Source of the DNA: Hofstenia miamia
Lineage: Eukaryota > Xenacoelomorpha > Acoela > Hofsteniidae
Reading direction: 5' to 3'
Length of the DNA: 64,000 bases
Assembly (NCBI GenBank): GCA_900660155.1
Contig: CABFPE010000621.1
Coordinates: 37,649 to 101,648, forward strand
The notes beneath the pieces are model-generated. The model saw only the letters and a program-made list of their open reading frames with translations, ran no database searches and was not told the origin of the DNA. Positions within the stretch are counted from its first letter, which is position 1. Every line of letters starts with the position of its first letter. Positions 40,701 through 43,445 of this stretch are shown here, piece after piece. The position numbers and the translations under genes were made by a program.

Positions 40701-41435
40701 TAAGAGGCACCCCAAACTTTTAAATAAAATTTTGGATTCACCTGTGCGGCTTATACACGAGAATTTACAGTATCAGTGCTGAATTTACAGATTTGGTATT
40801 TATTTTGCGTCTACCATCAGCTTGTGTCCCTTAACACTCTATTTGATAGTTTAAAGATTCATAATATTTAACAATTCTAAAATCGTATATAGTTAATGTG
40901 CAATAAAGTGCATGAAAAATAAATGATTTTTNCATTGGCTCAAATGTATATATTAAAGTGATGTGATTGATCTAATTGGTTAACTTTGAATTTTTTCAGT
41001 GCACCTCATTTTTGAAGACATAGTATGGTTCTGTACTTTAGTTATTTAATTGTAAAACGTGTAGCCTTCTCTTTCGTCCGCATTTCCAAATGTTTTGCAA
41101 AATATTCATTTTCATGTGCAATCTATTATTTATAGAATATTATTATTAAAAAATTGCATTTACATTTGTGCCAATACCTTTCAATTTTCATAGTTGTATT
41201 TTGTCGTGCAGATAATTTTAATGACTGTCTCTATTTTTGCCATTTTGTTTCAGTTTAAATGTTTACAGCTATCCCTTTAAAACATAACTTTCAAAGCTTC
41301 AATTTAGAACAGCAAATGCCGAATTCTGCTCATACGAATGTTCAGCAAAGTCTGTACCAGCAGCAAAATGTTAACGCGAACTTCCACAATGAAAAGCCAA
41401 CTATCAGACCCAGAAGACCTGCTTCAAAAAGATAG
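3510..41435 (+). CDS. TUT4/7: TUT4/TUT7-type terminal uridylyltransferase (25 exons seen, 5' end missing)
   Basis: Twenty-five exons join in phase into 1143 codons ending in TAG at 41433-41435. The family adds U tails to RNA 3' ends (mRNA decay, let-7 precursor control in vertebrates) in the cytoplasm. Visible order: C2H2 finger (residues ~132-155); first nucleotidyltransferase unit (~160-350) with GS and DxD motifs destroyed; first PAP-associated region (~352-512); CCHC knuckle (~540-553); second nucleotidyltransferase unit with FGS and DLD (~623-638) and the third Asp in EIDIC (~697); second PAP-associated region (~735-894); CCHC knuckle (~914-927); low-complexity Pro/His/Gln tail. A dead N-terminal and active C-terminal unit is the TUT4/7 layout. 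Vertebrate members are longer (about 1500-1650 residues) and have a third knuckle, not seen here. Exons 7 and 10-12 are each present twice; only one copy of each can be used. Introns range from 40 nt to 7.6 kb. Confidence 0.93.
4945..5055 (+). CDS. TUT4/7: TUT4/7-like exon 2
   Basis: Acceptor ttttag, donor gtaagc, phase 0 at both ends, 37 codons. Acidic linker sequence (DEQLSGDESDELELGY). No domain; the strong donor, open frame and phase support it. Confidence 0.65.
5420..5482 (+). CDS. TUT4/7: TUT4/7-like exon 3
   Basis: A 21-codon microexon, DDDTDEELKVHSVFRLNHKN plus K, between acceptor tttag and donor gtattc, phase 0 both sides. It continues the acidic linker and turns basic just before the zinc finger. 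Confidence 0.6.
5984..6100 (+). CDS. TUT4/7: TUT4/7-like exon 4, C2H2 zinc finger
   Basis: 39 codons, phase 0, donor gtaaga. It encodes YYCRLCNYHYATKK...GHITENAH, a C-X2-C-X12-H-X5-H finger. TUT4 and TUT7 carry such a finger just before the first nucleotidyltransferase unit, where in vertebrate TUT4 it helps bind the let-7/Lin28 complex. Whether that role holds here is inference. Confidence 0.85.
6101..8051. other. Intron 4, left part: no gene, AT microsatellite, dispersed repeat
   Basis: A 132-codon open frame at 6317-6715 lacks coding character. A GC-richer patch lies at 6270-6380, a short (aggcg)3 array near 7470, an (AT)n run at 7711-7745, and a diverged dispersed repeat at about 7748-8000 that has a relative at about 29025-29270. 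Confidence 0.5.
8052..8279 (-). CDS. Terminal exon of an unidentified minus-strand gene
   Basis: 75 codons and a stop read on the minus strand from a clean acceptor (ttttttcttattcgtag). The peptide is basic and well mixed, with ERAHKHLTKSQLQKFIKRNK and ending VNYVIDNRQNW. It lies in an intron of the TUT4/7-like gene in the opposite orientation. I could not find its upstream exons, which would be at higher coordinates where a MITE (8405-8792) now sits. It may be the last exon of a nested gene or an old fragment. Family not recognised. Confidence 0.4.
   Translation of the reverse strand, partial: EQSYFPDLNYLIEKLMNSTIPNERAHKHLTKSQLQKFIKRNKLGKVVKHKNRKQLLFSNTLRILVNYVIDNRQNW
8405..8792. mobile_element. 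hAT-like MITE with target-site duplication
   Basis: A 388-bp GC-rich block in AT-rich surroundings. Ends are imperfect inverted repeats: left tagagctgggcgctagccgtc, and the right end read inward is cacgaggcgggcgctgccgtc. It is flanked by cagtgct on both sides (8398-8404 and 8793-8799; 8 bp with one mismatch), the size hAT transposases make. No transposase frame inside, so a non-autonomous element. Confidence 0.65.
9262..9531 (+). CDS. TUT4/7: TUT4/7-like exon 5, degenerate nucleotidyltransferase core
   Basis: 90 codons, phase 0, acceptor ttatttag, donor gtaagt. It covers the helix before the active site and the active-site strand. Where an active enzyme has G-S and D-x-D, this reads LFESSVSGCGLKTAGLRIGV: the glycine of the GS motif is Glu and both metal-binding aspartates are absent. 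The first unit of TUT4/7 is inactive in vertebrates too, though the exact losses differ. Confidence 0.88.
9532..11639. other. Intron 5, left part: no gene recognised
   Basis: AT-rich with scattered short repeats, including two diverged copies of a motif around 10885 and 11355 (gctagtagcaaagcaaagtg in the second). I see no exon, RNA gene or clear element end. Confidence 0.45.
11640..12294 (+). pseudogene. 3' end of a CR1/L2-like LINE (broken)
   Basis: The C-terminal part of a non-LTR reverse transcriptase is readable in shifting frames: LVHGFITSRVDNSLL, LQNCAARLIIRTSQWDHITP, RYRIMYKVLLLTFK, and at the end FKTILKTHLFKLAFEY before a stop at about 12292. These are hallmark C-terminal segments of CR1/L2-type LINEs. 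At least two frameshifts; 5' truncated, as usual for LINE copies. It ends about 30 bp before the mariner end at 12328. Confidence 0.85.
12423..12497 (-). repeat. 75-bp direct repeat, copy next to the RT end
   Basis: Identical by eye to 15164-15238. Read on the minus strand it begins TGACTATAAATAGGC and ends GAGAATAAATTT, so each copy carries a TATA-like box near one end and an AATAAA signal near the other. The RT frame runs 7 codons into this copy before its stop. Confidence 0.9.
12472..14202 (-). CDS. Reverse transcriptase-RNase H ORF of an integrase-less retroelement
   Basis: 576 codons from the first ATG; the frame is open 66 codons further upstream, overlapping ORF1. It copies element RNA into DNA. 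Order: linker; RT fingers/palm with IRLVVDF (~182-188), motif A LTLDLQSAFYHLDL (catalytic Asp ~224), motif B KLPMGLSISPF (~256-266), motif C reading GHVDNIVL (~288-295) where Y-x-D-D is expected, so the second Asp is Asn; thumb; RNase H with FADAS (~D435), KEM (~E469), FTDSR (~D489) and NPADAPSR (~D536), all four residues kept. No integrase, protease or tyrosine recombinase follows. The PMGL-SPF motif B and NPAD-PSR end resemble the hepadnavirus-related type more than Ty3, BEL or classical DIRS elements. This is my reading by eye, not a search result. The last ~7 residues are encoded by the flanking repeat. Confidence 0.75.
   Translation of the reverse strand: MWINEIATRLPLSEQRPFLDYYTQLSHFPRQLILSRLRSFLARHRISLDDQEDDLQSDHNDNVSEHSLAEHMEFPQGISEEPQILDPNAPAEYRFDKLDVDWNRLHQHHPLPPRLDSIKATFVTFTKFRPYVVKKPRPLSPHLRSHVIAHINALLAADIIEPSPRSPFTFHCFPVPKSSEKIRLVVDFSPVTSISQHPKFYLPPFVKVVKNFLPPPDHKILTLDLQSAFYHLDLRPDQRYKTCFMGPDGQRFRFKKLPMGLSISPFSCQMFLNYLLSPLCSLCSMCWGHVDNIVLTFPMQNFEQIDSYLSFLTSCGIKFQSEKTERLPSSTAEVLGLHLDLPRSRLQVAPNKEMMLSYILSLDLAALSQKRRQQYLGHFAFSWPLIGPWALIKPLYHSTQRRNLIALIRYIFLTFPHFYSWKPPDKEYPELWFADASDYALGIVRSHNRFPKSFTHELEDTGFNIYTKEMLALTIAAYMAKPRSTIFTDSRTLYYATKKFKVLQYELFELSITLNLLLFTKKLIVKWLPSQENPADAPSRDIYNFVPLPHFVKTFLTCPLRTAITEFDLTINRHER
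12498..15163 (-). mobile_element. Two-ORF retroelement without integrase, inside a mariner
   Basis: A 2666-bp insertion in the mariner's 3' region, bounded exactly by the 75-bp direct repeats. It contains a 257-codon ORF1 and an RT-RNase H ORF in a -1 relation, a 5' leader of only about 50 nt, and no 3' UTR or poly(A) between the RT frame and the repeat. I see no tRNA primer-binding site after the 5' repeat and no polypurine tract before the 3' repeat, so a normal LTR element is unlikely. Confidence 0.75.
14340..15113 (-). CDS. ORF1 (gag/core position) of the integrase-less retroelement
   Basis: 257 codons from ATG at 15113-15111; the frame extends upstream to the element edge without another ATG. 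The protein is hydrophilic with a Ser/Pro-rich C-terminal third (SSPVAKSSSPVKRSSPSLSP) and a possible helical segment around ETLAASIHHLEQLILHGN. No CCHC knuckle. Its position before RT and the overlap with the RT frame suggest a structural (gag or core-like) protein; nothing in the sequence proves this. The RT frame is shifted by -1 and overlaps its last ~20 codons (14342-14400). Confidence 0.6.
   Translation of the reverse strand: MSQNTRSKSQKKTTPSQSCTTTDTEPHSDADIQPQLTLETLAASIHHLEQLILHGNIRQAHTRRDCGNCPTNLTPTQSNIPTVIATHPFSTADLGTLSQQITDTLQLPHCRGRDRRELILLQNLLKDYQHLDYAINATSHTDSGSLSHHNGMDGMPQSPQLRMSPSCSSELTTYRSPLHDSQKPNESSPVAKSSSPVKRSSPSLSPILDFTISDPDCSFFLSPVSPGVMPGCETPVANSTLSLLTLRIQQSLRPSLL
15164..15238 (-). 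repeat. 75-bp direct repeat, copy next to the transposase stop
   Basis: Partner of 12423-12497. It begins right after the transposase stop codon and ends where the retroelement leader starts (TGTTTACGCCGATCC on the minus strand). Confidence 0.9.
15239..16262 (-). pseudogene. Mariner-type transposase, DD41D spacing (stop and frameshift)
   Basis: The catalytic part (15239-15952) is intact: WSDEATFHLTGRVNKHNC (first Asp), FFQQDGALPHW (second Asp), SPNLTPLDFFLWRHIK (third Asp) with 41 residues between the second and third, so DD41D. The DNA-binding part starts at about MLTTQERVYIVLEY (16262) and needs a frameshift near 16070-16190 to reach IDREKVVEQFENEPSLSIRR; a TAA then interrupts at ILREN*MKPYVL (15953-15955). 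A dead copy. The enzyme cut and pasted the element at TA sites. Such transposases are common in arthropods. Confidence 0.88.
16338..17139. other. Intron 5, right end: nothing recognised
   Basis: AT-rich. Short open frames at 16586-16774 and 16811-17002 have no coding character. No terminal repeat of the mariner found here. Confidence 0.45.
17140..17276 (+). CDS. TUT4/7: TUT4/7-like exon 6
   Basis: 137 nt, enters in phase 0 and leaves in phase 2 (AG|gtagaa). Encodes the segment after the degenerate active site, LTVLLSCMKDLAAC...FQSDHPLIHFTHNQR, the helix and strand expected there in TUT4/7. Confidence 0.82.
17277..18508. other. Intron 6, left part, with a 21-bp minisatellite
   Basis: About 17890-17995 holds five tandem copies of ctgcacatccaagggtaatag with g/t variation. 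An open frame across it on the minus strand is just the repeat read as LLPLDVQ units. Nothing else recognised. Confidence 0.75.
18509..19040 (+). repeat. First copy of a ~0.5-kb duplicated block with exon 7
   Basis: 532 bp, nearly identical to 19042-19551, separated from it by one N at 19041. Differences are a few substitutions and a ~22-bp indel. A join of this kind is typical of contig ends that overlap but were not merged. Confidence 0.92.
18857..19025 (+). CDS. TUT4/7: TUT4/7-like exon 7, copy A
   Basis: 169 nt, acceptor caattacag, donor gtaatc, enters in phase 2 and leaves in phase 0. Encodes GLSCDLSLTSYSATFTSRVL then ILNAAARYFAE, the end of the first nucleotidyltransferase fold. Equivalent to 19368-19536; only one can be in the mRNA, since including both breaks the phase. 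Confidence 0.8.
19042..19551 (+). repeat. Second copy of the duplicated block with exon 7
   Basis: 510 bp partner of 18509-19040. It continues without a break into exon 8, so it is the copy physically linked to downstream exons in this assembly. Confidence 0.92.
19368..19536 (+). CDS. TUT4/7: TUT4/7-like exon 7, copy B
   Basis: Same 169-nt exon as copy A with the same splice sites and phases. Joins in phase 0 to exon 8 at 19624. Confidence 0.8.
19624..19737 (+). CDS. TUT4/7: TUT4/7-like exon 8, start of PAP-associated region 1
   Basis: 38 codons, phase 0, donor gtaatc. Encodes FLRPICFTMMMLHFLQKLSK then PVLPHLET, the helix of the form YxFxLMxxxFLQxxxxPxLPxL that marks the PAP/25A-associated domain in this family. 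Confidence 0.88.
20088..20159 (+). CDS. TUT4/7: TUT4/7-like exon 9
   Basis: 24 codons, phase 0, acceptor tttttag, donor gtttgc. Variable loop within the first PAP-associated region (FIYIPLNVPIDDHTVMEETV). Confidence 0.65.
20274..20451 (+). CDS. TUT4/7: TUT4/7-like exon 10, copy A
   Basis: 178 nt, phase 0 in, phase 1 out. Encodes NKDSVGALWLQFLYYYAS and WKMRRIMIE|D, matching the 'S-L/V-G-x-LW...IAIEDP' helix and strand of the family. Confidence 0.87.
20613..20732 (+). CDS. TUT4/7: TUT4/7-like exon 11, copy A
   Basis: 120 nt, phase 1 to phase 1, donor TCATCAG|gttgg. Encodes DPCNPLHDLAKSLKRWPHFN, the 'IED-P-x-N-x-x-x-x-L' segment that closes the first catalytic unit. Confidence 0.85.
20832..20947 (+). 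CDS. TUT4/7: TUT4/7-like exon 12, copy A, first half of CCHC knuckle 1
   Basis: 116 nt, phase 1 to phase 0, acceptor ttttttaag (a stop sits in frame just before it), donor gtagaa. Encodes LTIRCKVCAKDGHHEK; the last Cys of the knuckle comes from exon 13 (ECP), giving C-X2-C-X4-H-X4-C. Confidence 0.88.
20948..22020. other. Intron 12, copy A: no gene
   Basis: No coding exon seen. An open frame at 21787-22020 on the minus strand is repeated in copy B with changes that do not look constrained. Confidence 0.5.
22081..23080. other. Assembly gap of exactly 1000 N
   Basis: The round length suggests a placeholder, not a measured gap. The flanks are copies of one another, so the true gap may not exist. 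Confidence 0.9.
23081..23229 (+). CDS. TUT4/7: TUT4/7-like exon 10, copy B (5' part in gap)
   Basis: The last 149 nt of exon 10, corresponding to 20303-20451, start at the gap edge. One visible codon difference gives Leu TTG instead of CTG, a synonymous change. Confidence 0.85.
23408..23527 (+). CDS. TUT4/7: TUT4/7-like exon 11, copy B
   Basis: Same 120-nt exon as copy A, same splice sites and phases. Confidence 0.85.
23627..23742 (+). CDS. TUT4/7: TUT4/7-like exon 12, copy B
   Basis: Same 116-nt exon as copy A. It joins in phase 0 to exon 13 at 26760, completing the first CCHC knuckle. Confidence 0.87.
23840..25330 (+). mobile_element. Degraded Tc1-type transposon remnant
   Basis: At 24925-24975 the plus strand reads YADLNPIEKVWVKL, the C-terminal 'DLNPIE.xW' motif (final catalytic Glu) of Tc1-like transposases. 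Inverted partial repeats taagccaataatgcga (about 23846) and tcgcattattggctta (about 25313) bracket it. Little else of the transposase is readable; boundaries are approximate. Confidence 0.45.
25331..26759. other. Intron 12, right part: nothing recognised
   Basis: AT-rich. A 95-codon open frame at 26307-26594 has no recognisable protein features and no splice context. Confidence 0.45.
26760..26868 (+). CDS. TUT4/7: TUT4/7-like exon 13, end of CCHC knuckle 1
   Basis: 109 nt, phase 0 to phase 1, donor gtatgc. Begins ECPD, completing the knuckle, then the linker VFEPLVPLPPKKKKF and the first helix of the catalytic unit. The same order (knuckle, Pro-rich linker, helix) is found in TUT4/7. Confidence 0.88.
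26914..27000 (+). CDS. TUT4/7: TUT4/7-like exon 14
   Basis: 87 nt, phase 1 to phase 1, after a 45-nt intron. Encodes the helix before the active site, RILRFDIIAILEDHLRLIFP. Confidence 0.85.
27132..27350. mobile_element. hAT-like MITE
   Basis: 219 bp. Ends caagggttctcatg and, inverted, cattgggttctcat, typical of hAT elements that begin CA-GGGTTCTCA. Flanked by gtgtagag (27124-27131) and gtgtagaa (27351-27358), an 8-bp duplication with one mismatch. The left end continues gacttatacccctttt, as in many hAT copies. Confidence 0.65.
27351..28287. other. Intron 14, remainder: nothing recognised
   Basis: AT-rich, no open frame or repeat structure that I can support. Confidence 0.45.
28288..28446 (+). 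CDS. TUT4/7: TUT4/7-like exon 15, active site (GS and DxD)
   Basis: 159 nt, phase 1 to phase 1. Encodes CVLEMFGSCGSGFGKRCSDL followed by DVC: the nucleotide-binding G-S and the two metal-binding Asp of DLD. This contrasts with exon 5, where the same positions are lost, so catalysis is expected only from this second unit. Confidence 0.95.
28517..28620 (+). CDS. TUT4/7: TUT4/7-like exon 16, third catalytic Asp
   Basis: 104 nt, phase 1 to phase 0, donor gtaagt, after a 70-nt intron. Encodes ESKVPIVRFIYRHPKVEIDI; the Asp of EIDI is the third catalytic residue of the Pol beta-like fold. Confidence 0.94.
28621..29393. other. Intron 16 with a diverged dispersed repeat
   Basis: About 29025-29270 resembles 7748-8000 (shared stretches such as gcaatgttttttt, ggaaagtttt, catgtatg-aaccaaaaat). 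It is an old interspersed repeat of about 250 bp in the same orientation; family unknown. Confidence 0.4.
29394..29483 (+). CDS. TUT4/7: TUT4/7-like exon 17
   Basis: 30 codons, phase 0. Encodes ALENTRLLLTYNSCDRRLAV, matching the 'A-x-x-NT-xLL-x-x-Y' segment that follows the catalytic strand in TUT4/7. Confidence 0.93.
29527..29640 (+). CDS. TUT4/7: TUT4/7-like exon 18, signature of PAP-associated region 2
   Basis: 38 codons, phase 0, after a 43-nt intron. Encodes IGDASRGSLSSYAYIILLIH and NPPVLPVLQE, close to the most conserved stretch of the family, including the Ser-Tyr that contacts the UTP base in related enzymes. Confidence 0.96.
29741..29995 (+). repeat. 127-bp duplication across a single N (29868)
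   Basis: 29741-29867 and 29869-29995 are almost identical and joined by one N. Assembly overlap artefact in intron 18. Confidence 0.92.
29996..30919. other. Intron 18, right part: nothing recognised
   Basis: A short coding-like frame appears near 30185-30300 but without splice context. Nothing further supported. Confidence 0.4.
30920..30994 (+). CDS. TUT4/7: TUT4/7-like exon 19
   Basis: 25 codons, phase 0, donor gtaagc. Encodes PKRIIEGFNTYFKEAPTF, matching the 'x-x-G-W/F-N-x-YF' segment after the VLQE motif. Confidence 0.85.
31091..32658 (+). mobile_element. Mariner element with 192-bp terminal inverted repeats
   Basis: Starts cagggtggtccacaaaaatg after a TA and ends with the inverted copy at 32658. 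The two arms (31091-31282 and 32467-32658) are alignable along their full 192 bp by eye. It lies in intron 19 with the same orientation as the gene. An (AT)n run adjoins the left end. Confidence 0.88.
31451..32275 (+). pseudogene. Mariner transposase, heavily mutated
   Basis: Fragments in shifting frames: MQLSKEQRVFIVKTYSEIKY (DNA-binding start), ENIELVRGQIADN, SDEAAFHMNGTLNHQNTRTY (first Asp), and about 32120-32165 DLTPCDFFSWGHMKN (third Asp) out of frame with the preceding open stretch. The second-Asp block is not readable. Related in type to the transposase at 15239-16262 but clearly a different copy. Confidence 0.82.
32822..32981 (+). CDS. TUT4/7: TUT4/7-like exon 20
   Basis: 160 nt, phase 0 to phase 1, acceptor ccgttttag. 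Encodes SAGSLWIGFFSYFLEEFDLN, then LTKFEKSWNSKSIAIE|D, the repeat of the exon 10 motif in the second unit. Confidence 0.93.
33022..33069 (+). CDS. TUT4/7: TUT4/7-like exon 21
   Basis: 48-nt exon, phase 1 to phase 1, flanked by introns of 40 and 42 nt. Encodes DPFELTHNLAAGLTH, the 'IEDPF-x-L-x-HNLGAGL' motif. Confidence 0.93.
33112..33194 (+). CDS. TUT4/7: TUT4/7-like exon 22
   Basis: 83 nt, phase 1 to phase 0, donor gtaagt. Encodes MANHIKKVFIKAREVFGTPI, the last helix of the catalytic module. Confidence 0.92.
33475..33594 (+). CDS. TUT4/7: TUT4/7-like exon 23, CCHC knuckle 2
   Basis: 40 codons, phase 0. Encodes DNLCKICSKIGHIARECPVK, a perfect C-X2-C-X4-H-X4-C zinc knuckle, an RNA-contacting element after the catalytic unit. 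Confidence 0.94.
33874..34336 (+). CDS. TUT4/7: TUT4/7-like exon 24, low-complexity tail
   Basis: 463 nt, phase 0 to phase 1 (donor C|gtaaga). Starts RRREQKRQ, then Ser/Asn-rich, then Pro-rich (DQSLPPPPLISAPPGLQRIN) and His/Gln-rich (FPPQNHHHQQHLFQPRPS). The open frame continues past 34336 to 34551, but that extension becomes hydrophobic and a good donor is present. An intronic read-through isoform ending at 34551 cannot be excluded. Confidence 0.85.
34337..36699. other. Intron 24, left part: nothing recognised
   Basis: AT-rich. Open frames at 34797-35072 (minus), 35036-35227 and 36333-36533 show no clear protein features. Confidence 0.45.
36700..37480 (+). pseudogene. Degraded C-terminal region of a repeat-borne RT-family ORF
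   Basis: In shifting plus-strand frames: about 36925 MRHNTVRNLETELLSSFQ, about 37045 NGNIEGNARLDI, about 37090 FDLQFTHPNAPSNQSKIVAQ, about 37160 FEHEASKKTQYQGG, about 37250 STNGAMSEEAIRYHVLLAEK, about 37335 YSDDINYVRKR. The order RHN-x-x-R-N / A-R-x-D-I / FD-x-x-x-x-x-P / E-x-E-x-x-KK / GAM-x-x-E matches a C-terminal segment (probably a PD-(D/E)XK-like nuclease fold) seen in reverse-transcriptase-type ORFs of many invertebrate genomes. Multiple stops; no upstream RT visible. Confidence 0.4.
37481..39296. other. Intron 24, middle: nothing but one assembly join
   Basis: 38198-38244 and 38250-38296 are 47-bp copies around a single N at 38247. Otherwise AT-rich with no supported feature. Confidence 0.6.
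39297..39565 (+). repeat. Block A, repeated at 40653-40931
   Basis: 269 bp, almost identical to 40653-40931 (which has a 10-bp insertion). The second copy is bounded by single Ns at 40652 and 40932. Confidence 0.9.
39566..40592. other. Intron 24: nothing recognised
   Basis: No exon, RNA gene or element end that I can support. Confidence 0.45.
40593..40991 (+). repeat. B-N-A'-N-B' assembly shuffle
   Basis: 40593-40651 (B) is repeated at 40933-40991 (B'), with a second copy of block A and two single Ns between. The order suggests a misplaced contig inserted between overlapping ends. Confidence 0.9.
41269..41435 (+). CDS. TUT4/7: TUT4/7-like exon 25 (terminal)
   Basis: 167 nt from acceptor gtttacag, phase 1 in, ending RPRRPASKR and TAG. 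Gln/Asn-rich (QQSLYQQQNVNANF), continuing the low-complexity tail of exon 24. An alternative acceptor 17 nt upstream (gtttcag) would stop at once in this phase. It lies 6.9 kb after exon 24, so the link is by phase and composition. No canonical AATAAA follows closely. Confidence 0.7.
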
Positions 41436-41839
41436 ATTTTAAACTTGTTAGCAATGTACATTTATTTTTAAATCGTGTTTTTTATTTATTAGTTTTGGAA
41501 AATATGTGATGTTTGTAAATTTTTTCAATATAATTATTTCAATGATTTAGCTATGTATATGATATCAACTATTTTATTATATAACATGTCTTTTATATTG
41601 TTATGCTTTCAAATGCTTTACTTTTCCGCTAAATGATGTAGATTTGGACTGAACTTAGAGACCTAATGGCTATGACTAGAACCTAAGTCTTGCCGACAAA
41701 TCTAAGGAAGGTGTAATGATGTTTTCAATTCTAAGCCCTTTTAATATAAGAAATCACCCTGATTTAAGATTGATGCATTCCCCGAAAAATGCGAAAAAAA
41801 ATCATTTATCAGTTGAGTAATTTCTCATGTTGTTCTAGT

Positions 41840-42720
41840 AAGTGTCTCATTAACGAATGTTTTACAGAAATTGAAGATGAATTAAAAAAATTTTAAACGA
41901 AAATAAGTCTTGATAGCAATGTGCGATTGGAATATCAACTATATCTGAAGAATACTGAGAGATAAAGTGAATTCTTTATTTGATGCAGTTGATCTTAACA
42001 AAATTAATTCTAGTATACCATTTAGACTAAATAACAACTCTTCTACTTTAATTGATTGCTTTCTTTTTAAGAACATTTACGATTTTGAGTATCAGATCCT
42101 TGGGTTGTAACTTGCATTTCATCCAATAACATATAGCATACAAACAGAAAATATGGTTAGAGGTTCGAGAAAGAGATAAAGTGATAACAGAAATTTTAAG
42201 CCTCACCTGGAGAATGAATCTTGGGATGGCGTTTTTCTATACTAGGATGGAAACTGCATGCCCTATTCATTTATTCATTCATTAATTACTTTTATAAATT
42301 TACAATGTCCAACTCAAAGAATTTTTCAAAATACGAAAATTGTAGTTATCGAATCACGCTCTCTTCCTGGTTAACTCTCAGCCTAAGAAAGTCATTAAAT
42401 GCAAAAAGGGCGTACAAAATTTGCTTTCGAAATGAAACTGTTGATAACTAACAGTTACATAAAATTGCAAGCTAAAAATCTTATATTCCTCTGAGAGCAG
42501 CACAAAATCGGTATATGCAATCCGTATATAGTACATGTAGAATAAATGGGACTTCATCAACAATGCATTGAACAGGAACAAGTTATAGGGTGAGCACCTG
42601 CATCCCATTAAAATTACTAATGAAGAAATATTAATTAATTCCAAAGATATTACTAATGCATTCAATGATCAATTCATTAACCTAGGCAAATATCTGGGCT
42701 TTCGAGGCCATGTACACTAG
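41840..42720 (+). pseudogene. LINE remnant (endonuclease to pre-RT region)
   Basis: Shifted plus-strand frames give DWNINYISEEY-like and LIDCFLFKN (endonuclease C-terminal motifs), then a SLRKSLNAKRA / NKWDFINNALNRNK linker and KITNEEILINSKDITNAFND followed by QFINLGKYL, the segment before RT in many non-LTR elements. No RT core. Many frameshifts. Confidence 0.6.
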
Positions 42721-43211
42721 AAGAAGAAGAAAAATCTATATTCCGATTGTTTTAACAATAAATAGAAATGCTGATAACAATTCTGAAAGCGTCAAGAAAA
42801 GAAAGACAAACAAAATAAAACAAAATAAAGCAAAACAAGAAAGATGTACAAATAATAATGATAATTAACTTGGGTTATGGCGATTGCTTGTTTCTATTAA
42901 TAGAGTAATCAGGATTATAAAATTTATAGCCTCGCCATTTTAGTTTTTTTATATTATACGTACAAAAATATTTTTTAATATCAATTTAAAAGTTTTAAAT
43001 CTACTTATTTGTTGATAATACTTATATTTTGGTAATTCATTCCATATATGTAAAGCTGCGTTTAGAAATGAATTTTTGATTATTCGCTTCTTATACCTAA
43101 TAGGTTCAATTCTGTGTGATCTTTTATTTTGTTTATTGACTAATTTTGCAGCAAGAAACTCATTTTTTGTGTCGTTTTTAGGAGCTTAATTAACCTTAAT
43201 AAAAACATGCA
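42721..43211. other. AT-rich, no gene
   Basis: Simple A-rich sequence (aaacaaaataaaacaaaataaa near 42810). Probably decayed repeat. Confidence 0.4.
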
Positions 43212-43244
43212 GAGATATATTTCGACTTACAAAGTCATCGTCAG
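43212..43244 (-). ncRNA. Hammerhead-ribozyme-like core in a Penelope-like element
   Basis: Minus strand: CTGACGA, then a hairpin TGACTT-TGT-AAGTC, then GAAA, then TATATC. This fits the hammerhead core CUGANGA / stem II / GAAA / minimal stem III / UH. It lies about 200 nt after the Penelope-like ORF. Penelope-like elements are known to carry hammerheads in their terminal repeats. Stem I pairing is poor in this copy, so it may be inactive. Confidence 0.5.
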
Positions 43245-43445
43245 TTTTACAAATTATTCCCTCTAAATTTATTATATTTTACAATAATAATTATATTTTT
43301 TAAATTTTAAAAAGTGGCAAATTTAATTTATAAATATAGTCTTCTTTTGTGTTTAAACTTGGTTGCAAGGATTTTATAAAAATACTCTCAATAATTTTTA
43401 AATTACTTGATCGTGATGTCTGATGTAATATTTTTGTTTCAAAGT

